From an uncultured Roseovarius sp. (GTDB taxonomy: Bacteria > Pseudomonadota > Alphaproteobacteria > Rhodobacterales > Rhodobacteraceae): 64,000 bases of DNA. Shown here piece by piece: positions 36,979-45,589 of the stretch. The DNA lies in assembly GCF_947259555.1 (NCBI RefSeq), contig NZ_CAMYMD010000026.1, positions 62,001 through 126,000 on the forward strand, given 5' to 3'. Position numbers and translations under genes: made by a program. How positions within the stretch are numbered: position 1 is the first letter of the stretch; each line of letters begins with the position of its first letter. The notes beneath the pieces were generated by a model that ran no database searches, was not told where the DNA came from, and saw nothing but the letters and a program-made list of their open reading frames with translations.

Positions 36979-37944
36979 ATGACTTCAGATACCGCTTTCA
37001 ACGACCGCATGCTCTCACTCGGATTGGCCCGGGTGGCGGAACAGGCCGCGCTGGCCTGCGCCGACCTGATCGGCCGCGGCGACGAAAAAGCCGCCGATCA
37101 GGCTGCTGTGAATGCGATGCGAGAACAACTGAACATTCTCGCAATTCAGGGCGTGGTCGTGATCGGCGAAGGTGAACGGGACGAGGCGCCGATGCTCTAT
37201 ATTGGTGAGGAAGTCGGAACCGGTGAGGGACCCGGTGTCGATATCGCGCTCGATCCGCTGGAAGGCACGACTTTGACCGCGAAAGCCATGCCGAACGCCC
37301 TTACCGTGATTGCGATGGCGCCGCGCGGCACCTTGCTGCACGCGCCCGATACCTACATGGACAAACTTGCGATCGGCCCGGGCTACCCCGAGGACGTCGT
37401 GTCACTCTCCATGTCGCCGCGCGAACGGGTCGAGGCACTGGCGAAGGCTCGCGGCTGCCGCCCATCCGAGATCACCGTCTGTGTTCTTGAACGCCCCCGG
37501 CATCAGGACATGATCGCTGAGTTGCGTGAAACCGGCGCTGCGGTCTTTCTTATACCCGATGGCGATGTTGCGGGCGTCATCCATTGCGCCGAGGCCGATC
37601 GCACCGGCATAGACATGTACATGGGCACAGGCGGCGCGCCCGAGGGCGTGCTGGCGGCATCAGCTCTCAAATGCATGGGCGGGCAGATGTGGGGTCGGCT
37701 GGTTTTTCGCAACGAGGATGAACGTGCCCGCGCCAAGAAGGCCGGGATTACAGATTTCAATCGTATCTACGCCCGGGACGAGATGGTGACCTCGGACGTA
37801 ATCTTTGCAGCTACGGGTGTGACCGACGGCTCAATCCTGTCGGGTGTCAAGCGCCGTCCGGGCTATGTCGAGACCGAAACCCTGCTGATGCGCTCGCGCA
37901 CCGGGTCGCTGCGTCGCATGATCTATCGCAGCAAGCGTGACTGA
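36979..37944 (+). CDS. glpX: Class II fructose-1,6-bisphosphatase
   Basis: 321 residues. It dephosphorylates fructose-1,6-bisphosphate in gluconeogenesis. Metal/substrate motifs GEGERDEAPMLYIGEEVGTG, DIALDPLEGTT and YMGTGGAPEGVLAASALKCMGG are diagnostic of GlpX. The start at 36979 (MTSDTAFNDRMLSLG) is chosen as the family N-terminus; the upstream frame from 36808 overlaps hom. The hom-glpX-recJ order is frequent in Rhodobacterales. Confidence 0.95.
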   Translation: MTSDTAFNDRMLSLGLARVAEQAALACADLIGRGDEKAADQAAVNAMREQLNILAIQGVVVIGEGERDEAPMLYIGEEVGTGEGPGVDIALDPLEGTTLTAKAMPNALTVIAMAPRGTLLHAPDTYMDKLAIGPGYPEDVVSLSMSPRERVEALAKARGCRPSEITVCVLERPRHQDMIAELRETGAAVFLIPDGDVAGVIHCAEADRTGIDMYMGTGGAPEGVLAASALKCMGGQMWGRLVFRNEDERARAKKAGITDFNRIYARDEMVTSDVIFAATGVTDGSILSGVKRRPGYVETETLLMRSRTGSLRRMIYRSKRD

Positions 37945-37955
37945 GACCGGGACAC

Positions 37956-38010
37956 GCGGGGGCACCGCCCCCGCACCCCCGAGGTATTTGCAGCCAGATG
38001 AAGAAGGTAC
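37956..38010 (+). repeat. Two-part intergenic repeat (GC hairpin plus conserved tail)
   Basis: A perfect eight-bp hairpin (GCGGGGGC at 37956-37963, loop ACC, GCCCCCGC at 37967-37974) is followed by ACCCCCGAGGTATTTGCAGC and CAGATGAAGAAGG. A second copy with a different stem sequence and a similar tail is at 46620-46676. Here the AAGAAGG end also serves as ribosome site for recJ. Confidence 0.6.
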
Positions 38011-38017
38011 GCATCCC

Positions 38018-39766
38018 GTGACCGCCTATCTCGGCGTAGAGTGCTCGCTCTCCGGGCGACGCTGGGTTGGCCCCGCTGTCGAGACCGACCGGCACGCCGA
38101 GGCGATGGCTCAGGCCACCGCGCTGCCGCGTCCGCTGTGCCAGACCTTGGCAAGGCTTGGCGTTGCACCTGAGGAGGCGGATACATATCTGGCGCCCGCT
38201 CTACGTGACCTCTTGCCAGATCCCCGCACCCTGCGCGACATGCAAACAGCCGCCAGCCGTCTCATCAAGGCGGTGCGCGGGAATGAACGGATCGCGGTTT
38301 TTGCCGATTACGATGTGGATGGAGGCACGTCCGCCGCTCTTATCATTGACTGGTTGCGGCACATGGGCATGACACCACCCACGCTCTACATCCCTGACCG
38401 GATCGACGAGGGCTACGGGCCGAACGTGCCCGCCATGACCGATCTGGCCGCTCGACACGATCTGATCATCTGCGTGGACTGCGGTACGCTGAGCCATGAC
38501 GCTATCGCCGCGGCGAACGGCGCCGAGGTCGTGGTGCTCGATCACCACCTCGGAGGTGAGACCTTGCCCCCGGCGTTTGCCGTGGTCAACCCGAACCGAC
38601 AGGATGAAACTGGAGACCTCGCACATCTCTGCGCGGCGGGTGTCGTGTTTCTCATGCTGGTCGAGGCGGGCCGACAACTGCGCGAGACCGGACATCAAGG
38701 CCCGGATCTGATGGCGATGCTCGATCTTGTGGCCCTCGCCACCGTAGCCGACGTCGCCCCGCTGATCGGCGTCAACAGGGCCTTCGTGCGCCAAGGGCTG
38801 CGCATCATGGCCCGGCGCGAACGTCCCGGGCTCAAGGCCCTTGCAGATGTGGCCCGCATGGATACCGCTCCCAACGCCTACCACCTCGGCTTCCTGCTCG
38901 GGCCGCGTGTGAATGCCGGAGGGCGGATCGGCAAGGCAGATCTGGGCGCGCGCCTCTTGGCGAGTGACACCTGGTCCGAGGCCCGCTCCATAGCCGAACG
39001 GCTTGATCATCTCAACACCGAGCGCCGCGAGGTCGAGGCGCTGGTTCGTGATGCCGCCATGGAACAGGCCCGAACGCGCGGGATCGAAGGCCCGCTGGTA
39101 TGGGCCGCCGGAGAAGGCTGGCACCCCGGCGTTGTGGGTATCGTCGCGAGCCGCCTCAAGGAAGCCACCAACCGGCCCGCCATCGTGATCGGGCTTGACG
39201 GTAGCGAGGGCAAGGGCTCCGGTCGCTCGGTCGCGGGGGTCGATCTCGGCGCCGCGATTCAGCGTCTGGCTTCGGAGGGGCTGTTGATCAAGGGCGGCGG
39301 ACACAAGATGGCCGCAGGACTTACCGTGGCGCGAGATCGGATGGAAGAAGCCATGGCTCGGCTCTCGGAGTTGCTTGCGCGGCAAGGCGCGGGACAAGTC
39401 GGGCCTGCGGATCTGCGCCTCGACGGCATGCTCATGCCGGGGGCCGCCACAATCGAGCTTGTCGAGCAGATCGAGGCCGCTGGACCGTTCGGCGCTGGCG
39501 CCCCGGGACCGCGCTACGTCTTCCCAGATTGTCAGATCACTTTCGCCAAACAACTAAGTGGTAACCATCTTAAACTGCGCTTTGGGGATGGTATGGGCGC
39601 CAGCCTCGACGCAATTGCCTTTGGCGCGTTCGATGGACCATTGGGGTCGGCGCTGATGGACCATGGCGGTGCCCGTTTTCACTTGGCGGGCCGGCTTGAC
39701 ACAAACACCTGGGGCGGGCGGTGCACAGTTCAATTGCGTCTTGAGGATGCTGCTGGCGCCGGCTGA
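38018..39766 (+). CDS. recJ: Single-stranded-DNA-specific exonuclease RecJ (GTG start)
   Basis: 582 residues. A 5'-3' ssDNA exonuclease for recombination and mismatch repair. DHH-family motifs: AVFADYDVDGGTSAALI (motif I), CVDCGTLSHD, VVLDHHLGGE (DHH), then the DHHA1 part with GGRIGKADLGARLL and SVAGVDLGAAIQRL plus GGGHKMAAGLTV. GTG at 38018 has AGAAGG upstream at 38002-38007 and gives the family N-terminus (TAYLGVECSLSGRRWVGP). Earlier in-frame starts overlap glpX and the repeat. Confidence 0.92.
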   Translation: MTAYLGVECSLSGRRWVGPAVETDRHAEAMAQATALPRPLCQTLARLGVAPEEADTYLAPALRDLLPDPRTLRDMQTAASRLIKAVRGNERIAVFADYDVDGGTSAALIIDWLRHMGMTPPTLYIPDRIDEGYGPNVPAMTDLAARHDLIICVDCGTLSHDAIAAANGAEVVVLDHHLGGETLPPAFAVVNPNRQDETGDLAHLCAAGVVFLMLVEAGRQLRETGHQGPDLMAMLDLVALATVADVAPLIGVNRAFVRQGLRIMARRERPGLKALADVARMDTAPNAYHLGFLLGPRVNAGGRIGKADLGARLLASDTWSEARSIAERLDHLNTERREVEALVRDAAMEQARTRGIEGPLVWAAGEGWHPGVVGIVASRLKEATNRPAIVIGLDGSEGKGSGRSVAGVDLGAAIQRLASEGLLIKGGGHKMAAGLTVARDRMEEAMARLSELLARQGAGQVGPADLRLDGMLMPGAATIELVEQIEAAGPFGAGAPGPRYVFPDCQITFAKQLSGNHLKLRFGDGMGASLDAIAFGAFDGPLGSALMDHGGARFHLAGRLDTNTWGGRCTVQLRLEDAAGAG

Positions 39767-39876
39767 CTCCACCGCCGTCGACGCGCCCGATAATTCTGCA
39801 TTTCGAGCGCAAGTTTTTGTAAAATCCCTCTTGCGCGCCATGGCGCTTTTGCCTAGTTACGCCCCACGGCAACGCT

Positions 39877-39951
39877 GGCCCGTTCGTCTATCGGTTAGGA
39901 CGCCAGGTTTTCAACCTGGAAAGAGGGGTTCGATTCCCCTACGGGCTGCCA
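39877..39951 (+). tRNA. tRNA-Glu (anticodon TTC)
   Basis: 75 bases with CCA encoded. The acceptor GGCCCGT pairs with ACGGGCT (one G-U pair). The anticodon stem CCAGG/CCTGG encloses TTTTCAA with anticodon TTC. The T arm is AGGGG-TTCGATT-CCCCT. A frameshifted integrase gene abuts its 3' end. Confidence 0.95.
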
Positions 39952-39957
39952 CTATAC

Positions 39958-41123
39958 CTAATTTTCCCTTGTTTTACTGACACTTAGGACAGATACTGGA
40001 CCTCGAATTTCTGGCCATGGTCCACCTTGCGCGCCAGAGGCTCTCTGGTGAGCGGACTTTGCAGCCCCTCGCCGCTGAAATTTCTTGGTGTAGATTCCCG
40101 CTGTCTTCGCTTCAGTCCAGCCGAACGCCGACATGAGCTCGTATTCCGTAGCGCCGTTCGCGGCCATCAGTTCGGCAACACCCTTCCGGATGCTGTGCTG
40201 GCTCCGGTTCGCCTTGCCGTCATCGTCTACCAGGCCCGCAGCGACGATCCATTTCCGGACCCGGTTGTCGAGTGATCCGGCCGCCGCGAAAGGCCTACCG
40301 TATTCCGTTGCGAGATATGTCTCACGCGTCTCGTGATTCTCGAGTTCTTCCGCAAGCATATCGTCAAACGGGATCGAGACGAATGCGGATCCGCTCTTTC
40401 GTAGCTGCCATTCGATATACCGTACATCGTCGTGCATCGCTTCATTGTCAGGGCCCAGGAAGGGCGCGTCGCCGATGCGGCCATGCGTTGCGTATGCGAG
40501 GCAGAAGCAAAGCCGGACCATGGTCCGTGGGCCGTGTGTCTCCAGGAACTTCTCGACGTCCTTGGCCGACCAGGATGTTGCGCCGCCTTTCGCTTTATGC
40601 CCGGATTCAACCTCGAAGACAGGACTGTTAGCGGGATATTTGCGATCTTCGCCCCACTTGTATGCGGCGCGGGGGGCCTTCAAGCACGTGGCGGCTGCTC
40701 CGGTTCGACCGCCGAACGCATCGCGGATGTGAATGAACGCCTGTCGTGGCAGGTCTGCGTCGAGTGAACCGATGCGGTCGCCGTCGTGGCTTTCGTGTCG
40801 CACGCTTGGTTGAGCCCCGTGCGTCGGTTTGAAAGCGTGAGCCTGGAGAGATTGCCGGCTTCGACCTGGCATTCCATCCACTTCAAGAATTCGTCGCACA
40901 TCGCATGCAGTGCTCCGCGCTTTGCTTTCTCTGGCTTCACAGTCTCGAGTTTCCGCCCCGCTCTGGCGGCATAGTACTGCTCATGAAACCCGGGCTCGCC
41001 AGGGCCACAAGGGCTTACGATTTTTTGTTCGGCTGACCCTCGACCCGGACCCGCCATCTTGTAGTGCCGGCTGCGGTCTTGTCTTTCAGCAACCCAGGGA
41101 AATGATGCTTCATCTTTTGTCAC
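39958..41123 (-). pseudogene. Tyrosine recombinase (phage-type integrase), frameshifted
   Basis: Two minus-strand frames together make one integrase. The N-terminal part (from 41123: YKMAGPGRG..., LHAMCDEFLKWMECQVEAGNLSRLTLSNRRTGLNQACD) is the SAM-like arm-binding and core-binding domain. The C-terminal frame continues from GDRIGSLDADLPRQAFIHIRD with catalytic features Arg in YATHGRIGDA, HSIRKG (His-x-x-Arg) and Tyr in GIYTKKF. The frame shift lies at about 40787-40795. The C-terminal end is seven bases from the tRNA-Glu 3' end, the normal att position of such integrases. It is either inactive or a sequencing error. Confidence 0.78.
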
Positions 41124-41481
41124 TCCAATTCTTCGGGCCTTTGCTGTCCGCCTCCGGTACGTCTCGTGACGTAGCTGCGGCCTCGATGTCGATAGTTAAG
41201 CCTCCGTCCGAGGTGAATTTTATGTGGGATGGCGTGAAGCCTTGCTCTTTCAGCGCTGCCATCGCGAAGTGCTCGATATGGTCGCGTGAAATGAAGCATA
41301 GGTCTCCGGCAAACCCGGCGCGGTTCAGCGAAACCAAGCCGGCGCTGCACGGGATCTGAACGCCATGAAACCGAAATGTGCTCGCCTTGTGCGGACGTCT
41401 CACAAGGCGGCGCAGACCAAGCGCACTTGACCAGGGCTTGCTTGTGACTGGACAGACCGTAAAATCGCCAGCTAAGGTCAA
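41110..41481 (-). CDS. Hypothetical protein upstream of the integrase
   Basis: 123 residues; its 3' end overlaps the integrase start by 14 bases. DHIEHFAMAALKEQGFTPSHIKFTSDGGLTIDIEAAATSRDV resembles the short accessory proteins found beside phage integrases in Rhodobacterales, with no clear DNA-binding motif. The N-terminal 60 residues may not be translated; an internal ATG is possible. It is probably a remnant of the same mobile element. Base composition is slightly lower in GC than its neighbours. Confidence 0.5.
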   Translation of the reverse strand: MTLAGDFTVCPVTSKPWSSALGLRRLVRRPHKASTFRFHGVQIPCSAGLVSLNRAGFAGDLCFISRDHIEHFAMAALKEQGFTPSHIKFTSDGGLTIDIEAAATSRDVPEADSKGPKNWSDKR

Positions 41482-41541
41482 GGGGCTGTTACATTGAGCC
41501 GATATGCGGCAAGTTCAACCAAAGCCAATCAGGGGATCACC

Positions 41542-42492
41542 ATGAAACTGACCACAGTCTTCACCGCCATCGCGACACTTGGCCTGGCGCAGCCAGCCTT
41601 GGCAGAGTTTCAGTTGAGCGACCGGTTCACCGACAATGATGGTGACCTGATCGCGGACATTCCCGAGGACAGCGCGCAGTGGCTTGACCCCGACACGCTG
41701 ATCTTTGCCTATACGCCGGTCGAGGATCCGGCCGTCTATGCCGAGGTCTGGCAAGGCTTTCTCGATCACATGGGCGAGCTGACCGGCAAGAAGGTACAGT
41801 TCTTCCCGGTGCAATCAAACGCCGCCCAGATCGAGGCGATGCGCGCGGGCCGGCTGCATGTGGCGGGCTTCAATACCGGCTCGAATCCGCTTGCAGTCGC
41901 TTGCGCCGGGTTCCGCCCGTTCACGATGATGGCGGCTGCGGATGGCTCCTTTGGCTACGAAATGGAGATCATCACCTATCCCGAATCGGGTTTGTCGAGC
42001 GTCGAGGATATCAAGGGCAAAGAGCTGGCCTTTACCTCTGAGACATCCAACTCTGGCTTCAAGGCTCCCTCCGCGATCCTCAAGGCCGAGTTTGGCATGG
42101 TCGCGGGCGAAGATTTCGAGGCGACCTTTTCAGGCAAGCATGACAATTCGATCCTGGGTGTCGCCAACAAGGATTACATGGCCGCCTCGATCGCCAATTC
42201 GGTCAAGGCGCGGATGATCCAGCGCGACGTGGTATCAGAAGACCAGCTCGAGGTGCTCTACAAGTCCCAGACCTTCCCGACCACAGGCTACGGTGTGGTC
42301 TACAATCTGGCCCCCGAGTTGCAGGACAAGATCGAGGAGGCGTTCTTCAGCTTTGAATGGGAGGGCACGGCGCTCGAAGAGGAATTCTCCAAGAACGGCG
42401 AAGCGCAGTTCATCCCGATCACGTTCAAGGACGAGTGGTCGGTGATCCGCACCATCGACGCGGCGAACGACGTCTCCTATAACTGCAACTGA
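41542..42492 (+). CDS. phnD: Phosphonate-type ABC transporter substrate-binding protein
   Basis: 316 residues. A Sec signal peptide ends in AQPALA (about residue 21). Periplasmic binding-protein family PhnD: LIFAYTPVEDPAVYAEVWQGFLDHM, VQSNAAQIEAMRAGRLHVAGFNTGS and LAFTSETSNSGFKAPSAILK, the last holding the conserved Ser/Thr anion-binding cluster. It delivers phosphonate or a related oxyanion to PhnCE; the ligand cannot be told from sequence. The start at 41542 is chosen for the signal peptide and the GGGGATCACC ahead. phnCEE follow in the same direction. Confidence 0.9.
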   Translation: MKLTTVFTAIATLGLAQPALAEFQLSDRFTDNDGDLIADIPEDSAQWLDPDTLIFAYTPVEDPAVYAEVWQGFLDHMGELTGKKVQFFPVQSNAAQIEAMRAGRLHVAGFNTGSNPLAVACAGFRPFTMMAAADGSFGYEMEIITYPESGLSSVEDIKGKELAFTSETSNSGFKAPSAILKAEFGMVAGEDFEATFSGKHDNSILGVANKDYMAASIANSVKARMIQRDVVSEDQLEVLYKSQTFPTTGYGVVYNLAPELQDKIEEAFFSFEWEGTALEEEFSKNGEAQFIPITFKDEWSVIRTIDAANDVSYNCN

Positions 42493-42512
42493 GCAGGTCT
42501 TGCAAGATTTCG

Positions 42513-42537
42513 CACGGGCGGCATGTTGCTGCCCGTG
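42513..42537 (+). promoter_or_regulatory. Hairpin between phnD and phnC
   Basis: An 11-bp stem with one G-T pair (42513-42523 against 42527-42537, three-base loop), without a T-run. Such hairpins after binding-protein genes commonly stabilise the upstream mRNA or reduce downstream reading, giving more binding protein than ATPase. Confidence 0.55.
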
Positions 42538-42559
42538 TTCTACATGAAAAGGCCCAGAC

Positions 42560-43378
42560 ATGCTGCATCTCACAGGTCTGTCCAAAACCTACAAGACCGG
42601 CGACACCGCGCTGAGTGATGTGACGCTTGAGGTCCCCGAGGGTCAGATCATGGGCCTCATCGGCCCCTCAGGCGCGGGCAAATCCACCCTGATCCGTTGC
42701 ATCAACCGTCTGGTCGAACCGACCGCCGGTGCGGTGATGCTGGGCGATGTGGACCTCGCGCGCCTTGGCAAGCGCGAATTGCGCCGCCAGCGGCGGCGGA
42801 TCGGAATGATCTTTCAGGAATATGCGCTGGTCGAACGTCTCACAGTTATGGAAAACGTGCTCTCGGGCCGTTTGGGATATGTGCCGTTCTGGCGCAGCTT
42901 CCTGCGCCGCTATCCGTCCCGCGACATCCAGAACGCCTACCGGCTGCTCGACCGGGTTGGCCTGATGGAGCACGCGGACAAGCGCGCCGACGCGCTTTCG
43001 GGCGGGCAGCGGCAGCGGGTGGGCATCGCACGCGCGCTGGCACAGGAACCTGAACTGCTGCTGGTGGACGAGCCGACCGCCAGCCTAGATCCCAAGACGT
43101 CACGCCAGATCATGCGCTTGCTTACCGAGATCTGTGCCGAACGCAACCTGCCGGCCATCGTCAACATCCACGACGTGCCGCTGGCGCAGCAATTCATGCA
43201 GCGTATCGTTGGGCTACGCGCGGGCCGCGTGGTCTTTGACGGCCCGCCAGACGAGTTGACGGAGACCGCGCTCACAGAGATCTACGGTGCCGAAGACTGG
43301 AATGCCATGCGCGCAGGCGATGCCGAACAAGCCGAAGCCGAGGCGGAGGCGCGTGCCCGGATGGAGGCCATCGCCTGA
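42560..43378 (+). CDS. phnC: Phosphonate ABC transporter ATP-binding protein
   Basis: 272 residues. Walker [10 protein letters not shown] (about 35-43), Q-loop FQEYALV, signature [15 protein letters not shown], Walker [12 protein letters not shown], and the His switch NIHD. The PhnC family is indicated by [22 protein letters not shown]. It powers uptake by PhnE1/E2 in the inner membrane. Its TGA overlaps the ATG of the next gene by one base. Confidence 0.95.
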   Translation: MLHLTGLSKTYKTGDTALSDVTLEVPEGQIMGLIGPSGAGKSTLIRCINRLVEPTAGAVMLGDVDLARLGKRELRRQRRRIGMIFQEYALVERLTVMENVLSGRLGYVPFWRSFLRRYPSRDIQNAYRLLDRVGLMEHADKRADALSGGQRQRVGIARALAQEPELLLVDEPTASLDPKTSRQIMRLLTEICAERNLPAIVNIHDVPLAQQFMQRIVGLRAGRVVFDGPPDELTETALTEIYGAEDWNAMRAGDAEQAEAEAEARARMEAIA

Positions 43379-44181
43379 TGACGACGCCCTACCCTTCGAC
43401 ATGGCGGCGTCCACCGCAGATCGTAACCGACCGGCGCTGGCGCTTTGCGCTGCAACTGGGGATCGTCCTATATCTCGTCCTCGCCATCGGCTCACTCGAG
43501 GTGGACTGGGCGCGCGTCGCGGCCGGGCTGGAGCGTGGGCAGCGCTTTGTCATGGGGTTTCTGGCACCTGATTTCACCAGCCGCTGGACCGATATCCGCC
43601 AAGGGCTGATCGAGAGTCTGACGATGACGCTGACCTCGACGGTGATTGGGGTCGTCATATCGGTCCCCATCGGTGTTGGCGCGGCGCGTAACCTTGCGCC
43701 CCGCGCGGTCTATTACGTCTGCCGCGGCATCATCGCGGTCAGCCGGGCGCTGCAGGAGATCATCATCGCGATCTTTTTGGTGGCGATGTTCGGCTTCGGC
43801 CCCTTCGCGGGGTTTCTCACCCTCAGCTTCGCCACCATCGGCTTCATCGCCAAGCTCCTCGCCGACGACATCGAAGAGATCGACGAGGCGCAGGCCGAGG
43901 CGATCCGCGCCACCGGGGCGTCGTGGTGGCAACTGGTGAATTACGCGATCCAGCCGCAGGTGATGCCCCGCCTGATCGGGTTGTCGCTCTACCGGCTCGA
44001 CATCAATTTCCGCGAAAGCGCGGTCATCGGCATTGTCGGTGCAGGCGGCATCGGGGCCACGCTCAACACCGCCATCGACCGCTATGAATATGACAGCGCG
44101 GGGGCGATCCTGCTGATCATCATCGGCATCGTGATGGTCGCCGAATACGGCTCCAGCTACCTGCGAAAGTTCCTGCAATGA
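43378..44181 (+). CDS. phnE: Phosphonate ABC transporter permease 1
   Basis: 267 residues. About six membrane segments and the EAA-loop sequence ADDIEEIDEAQAEAIRATGASWWQLVNYAIQPQVMPR before the final helices, typical of PhnE. The family signature FRESAVIGIVGAGGIGATL follows. Its end overlaps the second permease by four bases. Two PhnE paralogues in tandem suggest a heterodimeric channel. Confidence 0.93.
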   Translation: MTTPYPSTWRRPPQIVTDRRWRFALQLGIVLYLVLAIGSLEVDWARVAAGLERGQRFVMGFLAPDFTSRWTDIRQGLIESLTMTLTSTVIGVVISVPIGVGAARNLAPRAVYYVCRGIIAVSRALQEIIIAIFLVAMFGFGPFAGFLTLSFATIGFIAKLLADDIEEIDEAQAEAIRATGASWWQLVNYAIQPQVMPRLIGLSLYRLDINFRESAVIGIVGAGGIGATLNTAIDRYEYDSAGAILLIIIGIVMVAEYGSSYLRKFLQ

Positions 44182-44990
44182 GCGAGATCACCCATCACTC
44201 AGAGGTCTGGCGACACCGCACGCCTCGCAAGAGGCTCTTTATGTGGATGGGCTGGCTGGCGCTGGTGGCACTGTTTGTCTGGTGCTGGCGGGTGATGACC
44301 GAGAACACCATCTGGGCATTCGTGTCTGACGCTCCGCGACAGGCCGCCGACATAGGCGGTCGAATGATGCCGCCCCGGCTGAGCTACCTGCCCGAACTGA
44401 TGGTGCCGCTCTGGGACACGATCAACATCGCCACCCTCGGCACGTTAGGCGGCGTGATCATGGCGGTGCCGGTGGCCTTCATCGCAGCGCGCAACACCAC
44501 GCCTTCACAGCACATCCTGCGGCCCATTGCCCTTTTCATCATTGTGGCCTCACGCTCGATCAATTCGCTGATCTGGGCGCTCTTGCTGGTGGCGATCATC
44601 GGGCCAGGCATCCTCGCGGGGATCGTCGCCATCGCGCTGCGCTCGATCGGCTTTGTCGGCAAGCTGCTCTATGAGGCGATCGAGGAAACCGACGCGCGCC
44701 AGATCGAGGCGGTGCAAGCCACCGGGGCCAGCCCCGCACAGGTGGTGAGCTACGGCATCGTGCCGCAGATCATGCCCGCTTTCTGGGGGATCTCGGTGTT
44801 CCGGTGGGACATTAACATCCGCGAGAGCACCATCCTCGGGCTGGTCGGCGCCGGCGGCATCGGGCTCAAGCTGCAAGCCTCGCTCAACGTGCTGGCCTGG
44901 CCGCAAGTGACGATGATCCTGCTCCTGATCCTCGCCACCGTGGTGCTGAGCGAATGGGTCTCGGCACGTGTGCGCCACGCGATCATCTGA
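44178..44990 (+). CDS. phnE: Phosphonate ABC transporter permease 2
   Basis: 270 residues, paralogous to the preceding permease: EAIEETDARQIEAVQATGASPAQVVSYGIVPQIMPAFWG (EAA loop) and IRESTILGLVGAGGIGLKLQ. Membrane segments lie near residues 25, 75, 115, 145, 205 and 240. It is the last transporter gene; the next gene (GNAT) is convergent. No phosphonate-degrading genes appear in the window. Confidence 0.93.
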   Translation: MSEITHHSEVWRHRTPRKRLFMWMGWLALVALFVWCWRVMTENTIWAFVSDAPRQAADIGGRMMPPRLSYLPELMVPLWDTINIATLGTLGGVIMAVPVAFIAARNTTPSQHILRPIALFIIVASRSINSLIWALLLVAIIGPGILAGIVAIALRSIGFVGKLLYEAIEETDARQIEAVQATGASPAQVVSYGIVPQIMPAFWGISVFRWDINIRESTILGLVGAGGIGLKLQASLNVLAWPQVTMILLLILATVVLSEWVSARVRHAII

Positions 44991-45012
44991 GGGGTCCGCG
45001 CGTCTTCCACAC

Positions 45013-45534
45013 TCAATTCACGCCTTCGCCAGAACCGAGCCATTTGTACATGATGCGCGCATCGACAAGCCCCTCAACGGGATGCCGAAAGGCGCGCGGC
45101 AGGCGGCCCACAGTCTCAAAGCCCAGATCCTCCCAGAGCGCGATGGCCCCGGCATTGGTCTCGACCACGAAATTGAACTGCATCGCGAGATAGCCCATGG
45201 CGCGGGCCTGCGTCTGCGCATGCAGGCACATCGCCCGGGCCAGGCCCTGACCGCGCGCCGCCTCGGCCACCATGAAGCCCGCGTTGCAGACATGCGCGCC
45301 GCCGCCGGGCTGATTGGTCTTGATGTAATAGGTGCCCAGGACCTCGCCCGCGATCTCGGCCACGTAGGTGGCGCGCGGGGTCTGCATCCACATCTCGCGC
45401 ACCGCCTCGCGGGTCAGGCCCGGCTCTATCGTGTAGGTCTCGCCTGCCTTGATGACACCGCGCAGGATCGGCCAGAGGGCGTTGAAATCGCCCTCGCGCG
45501 CGTACCTTATGGTGATGCCCTGATCGCTGTCCAT
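45013..45534 (-). CDS. GNAT family N-acetyltransferase
   Basis: 173 residues. The GNAT fold is visible: ITIRYAREGDFNALWPIL (strand 1, helix 1), VAEIAGEVLGTYYIK, the acetyl-CoA loop VAEAARGQGLARAMCLHA (R/Q-x-x-G-x-G/A) and FVVETNAGAIALWEDLGFETVGRLPRAF. Substrate unknown. Its stop is 22 bases from phnE2's, so the two are convergent. It lies 55 bases downstream of acuI on the same strand, possibly read through from the DMSP operon. Confidence 0.85.
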   Translation of the reverse strand: MDSDQGITIRYAREGDFNALWPILRGVIKAGETYTIEPGLTREAVREMWMQTPRATYVAEIAGEVLGTYYIKTNQPGGGAHVCNAGFMVAEAARGQGLARAMCLHAQTQARAMGYLAMQFNFVVETNAGAIALWEDLGFETVGRLPRAFRHPVEGLVDARIMYKWLGSGEGVN

Positions 45535-45589
45535 GTCGCCGCCCCCCGCTCAAGCCATGGCTAGCGGGGGGCGCGGGGTTTGACAAGGC

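Noticed and set aside
41482..41541. Second att site (copy of the tRNA-Glu 3' end) at the right side of the integrase remnant
   Set aside because: No match to the tRNA end longer than a few bases before phnD.
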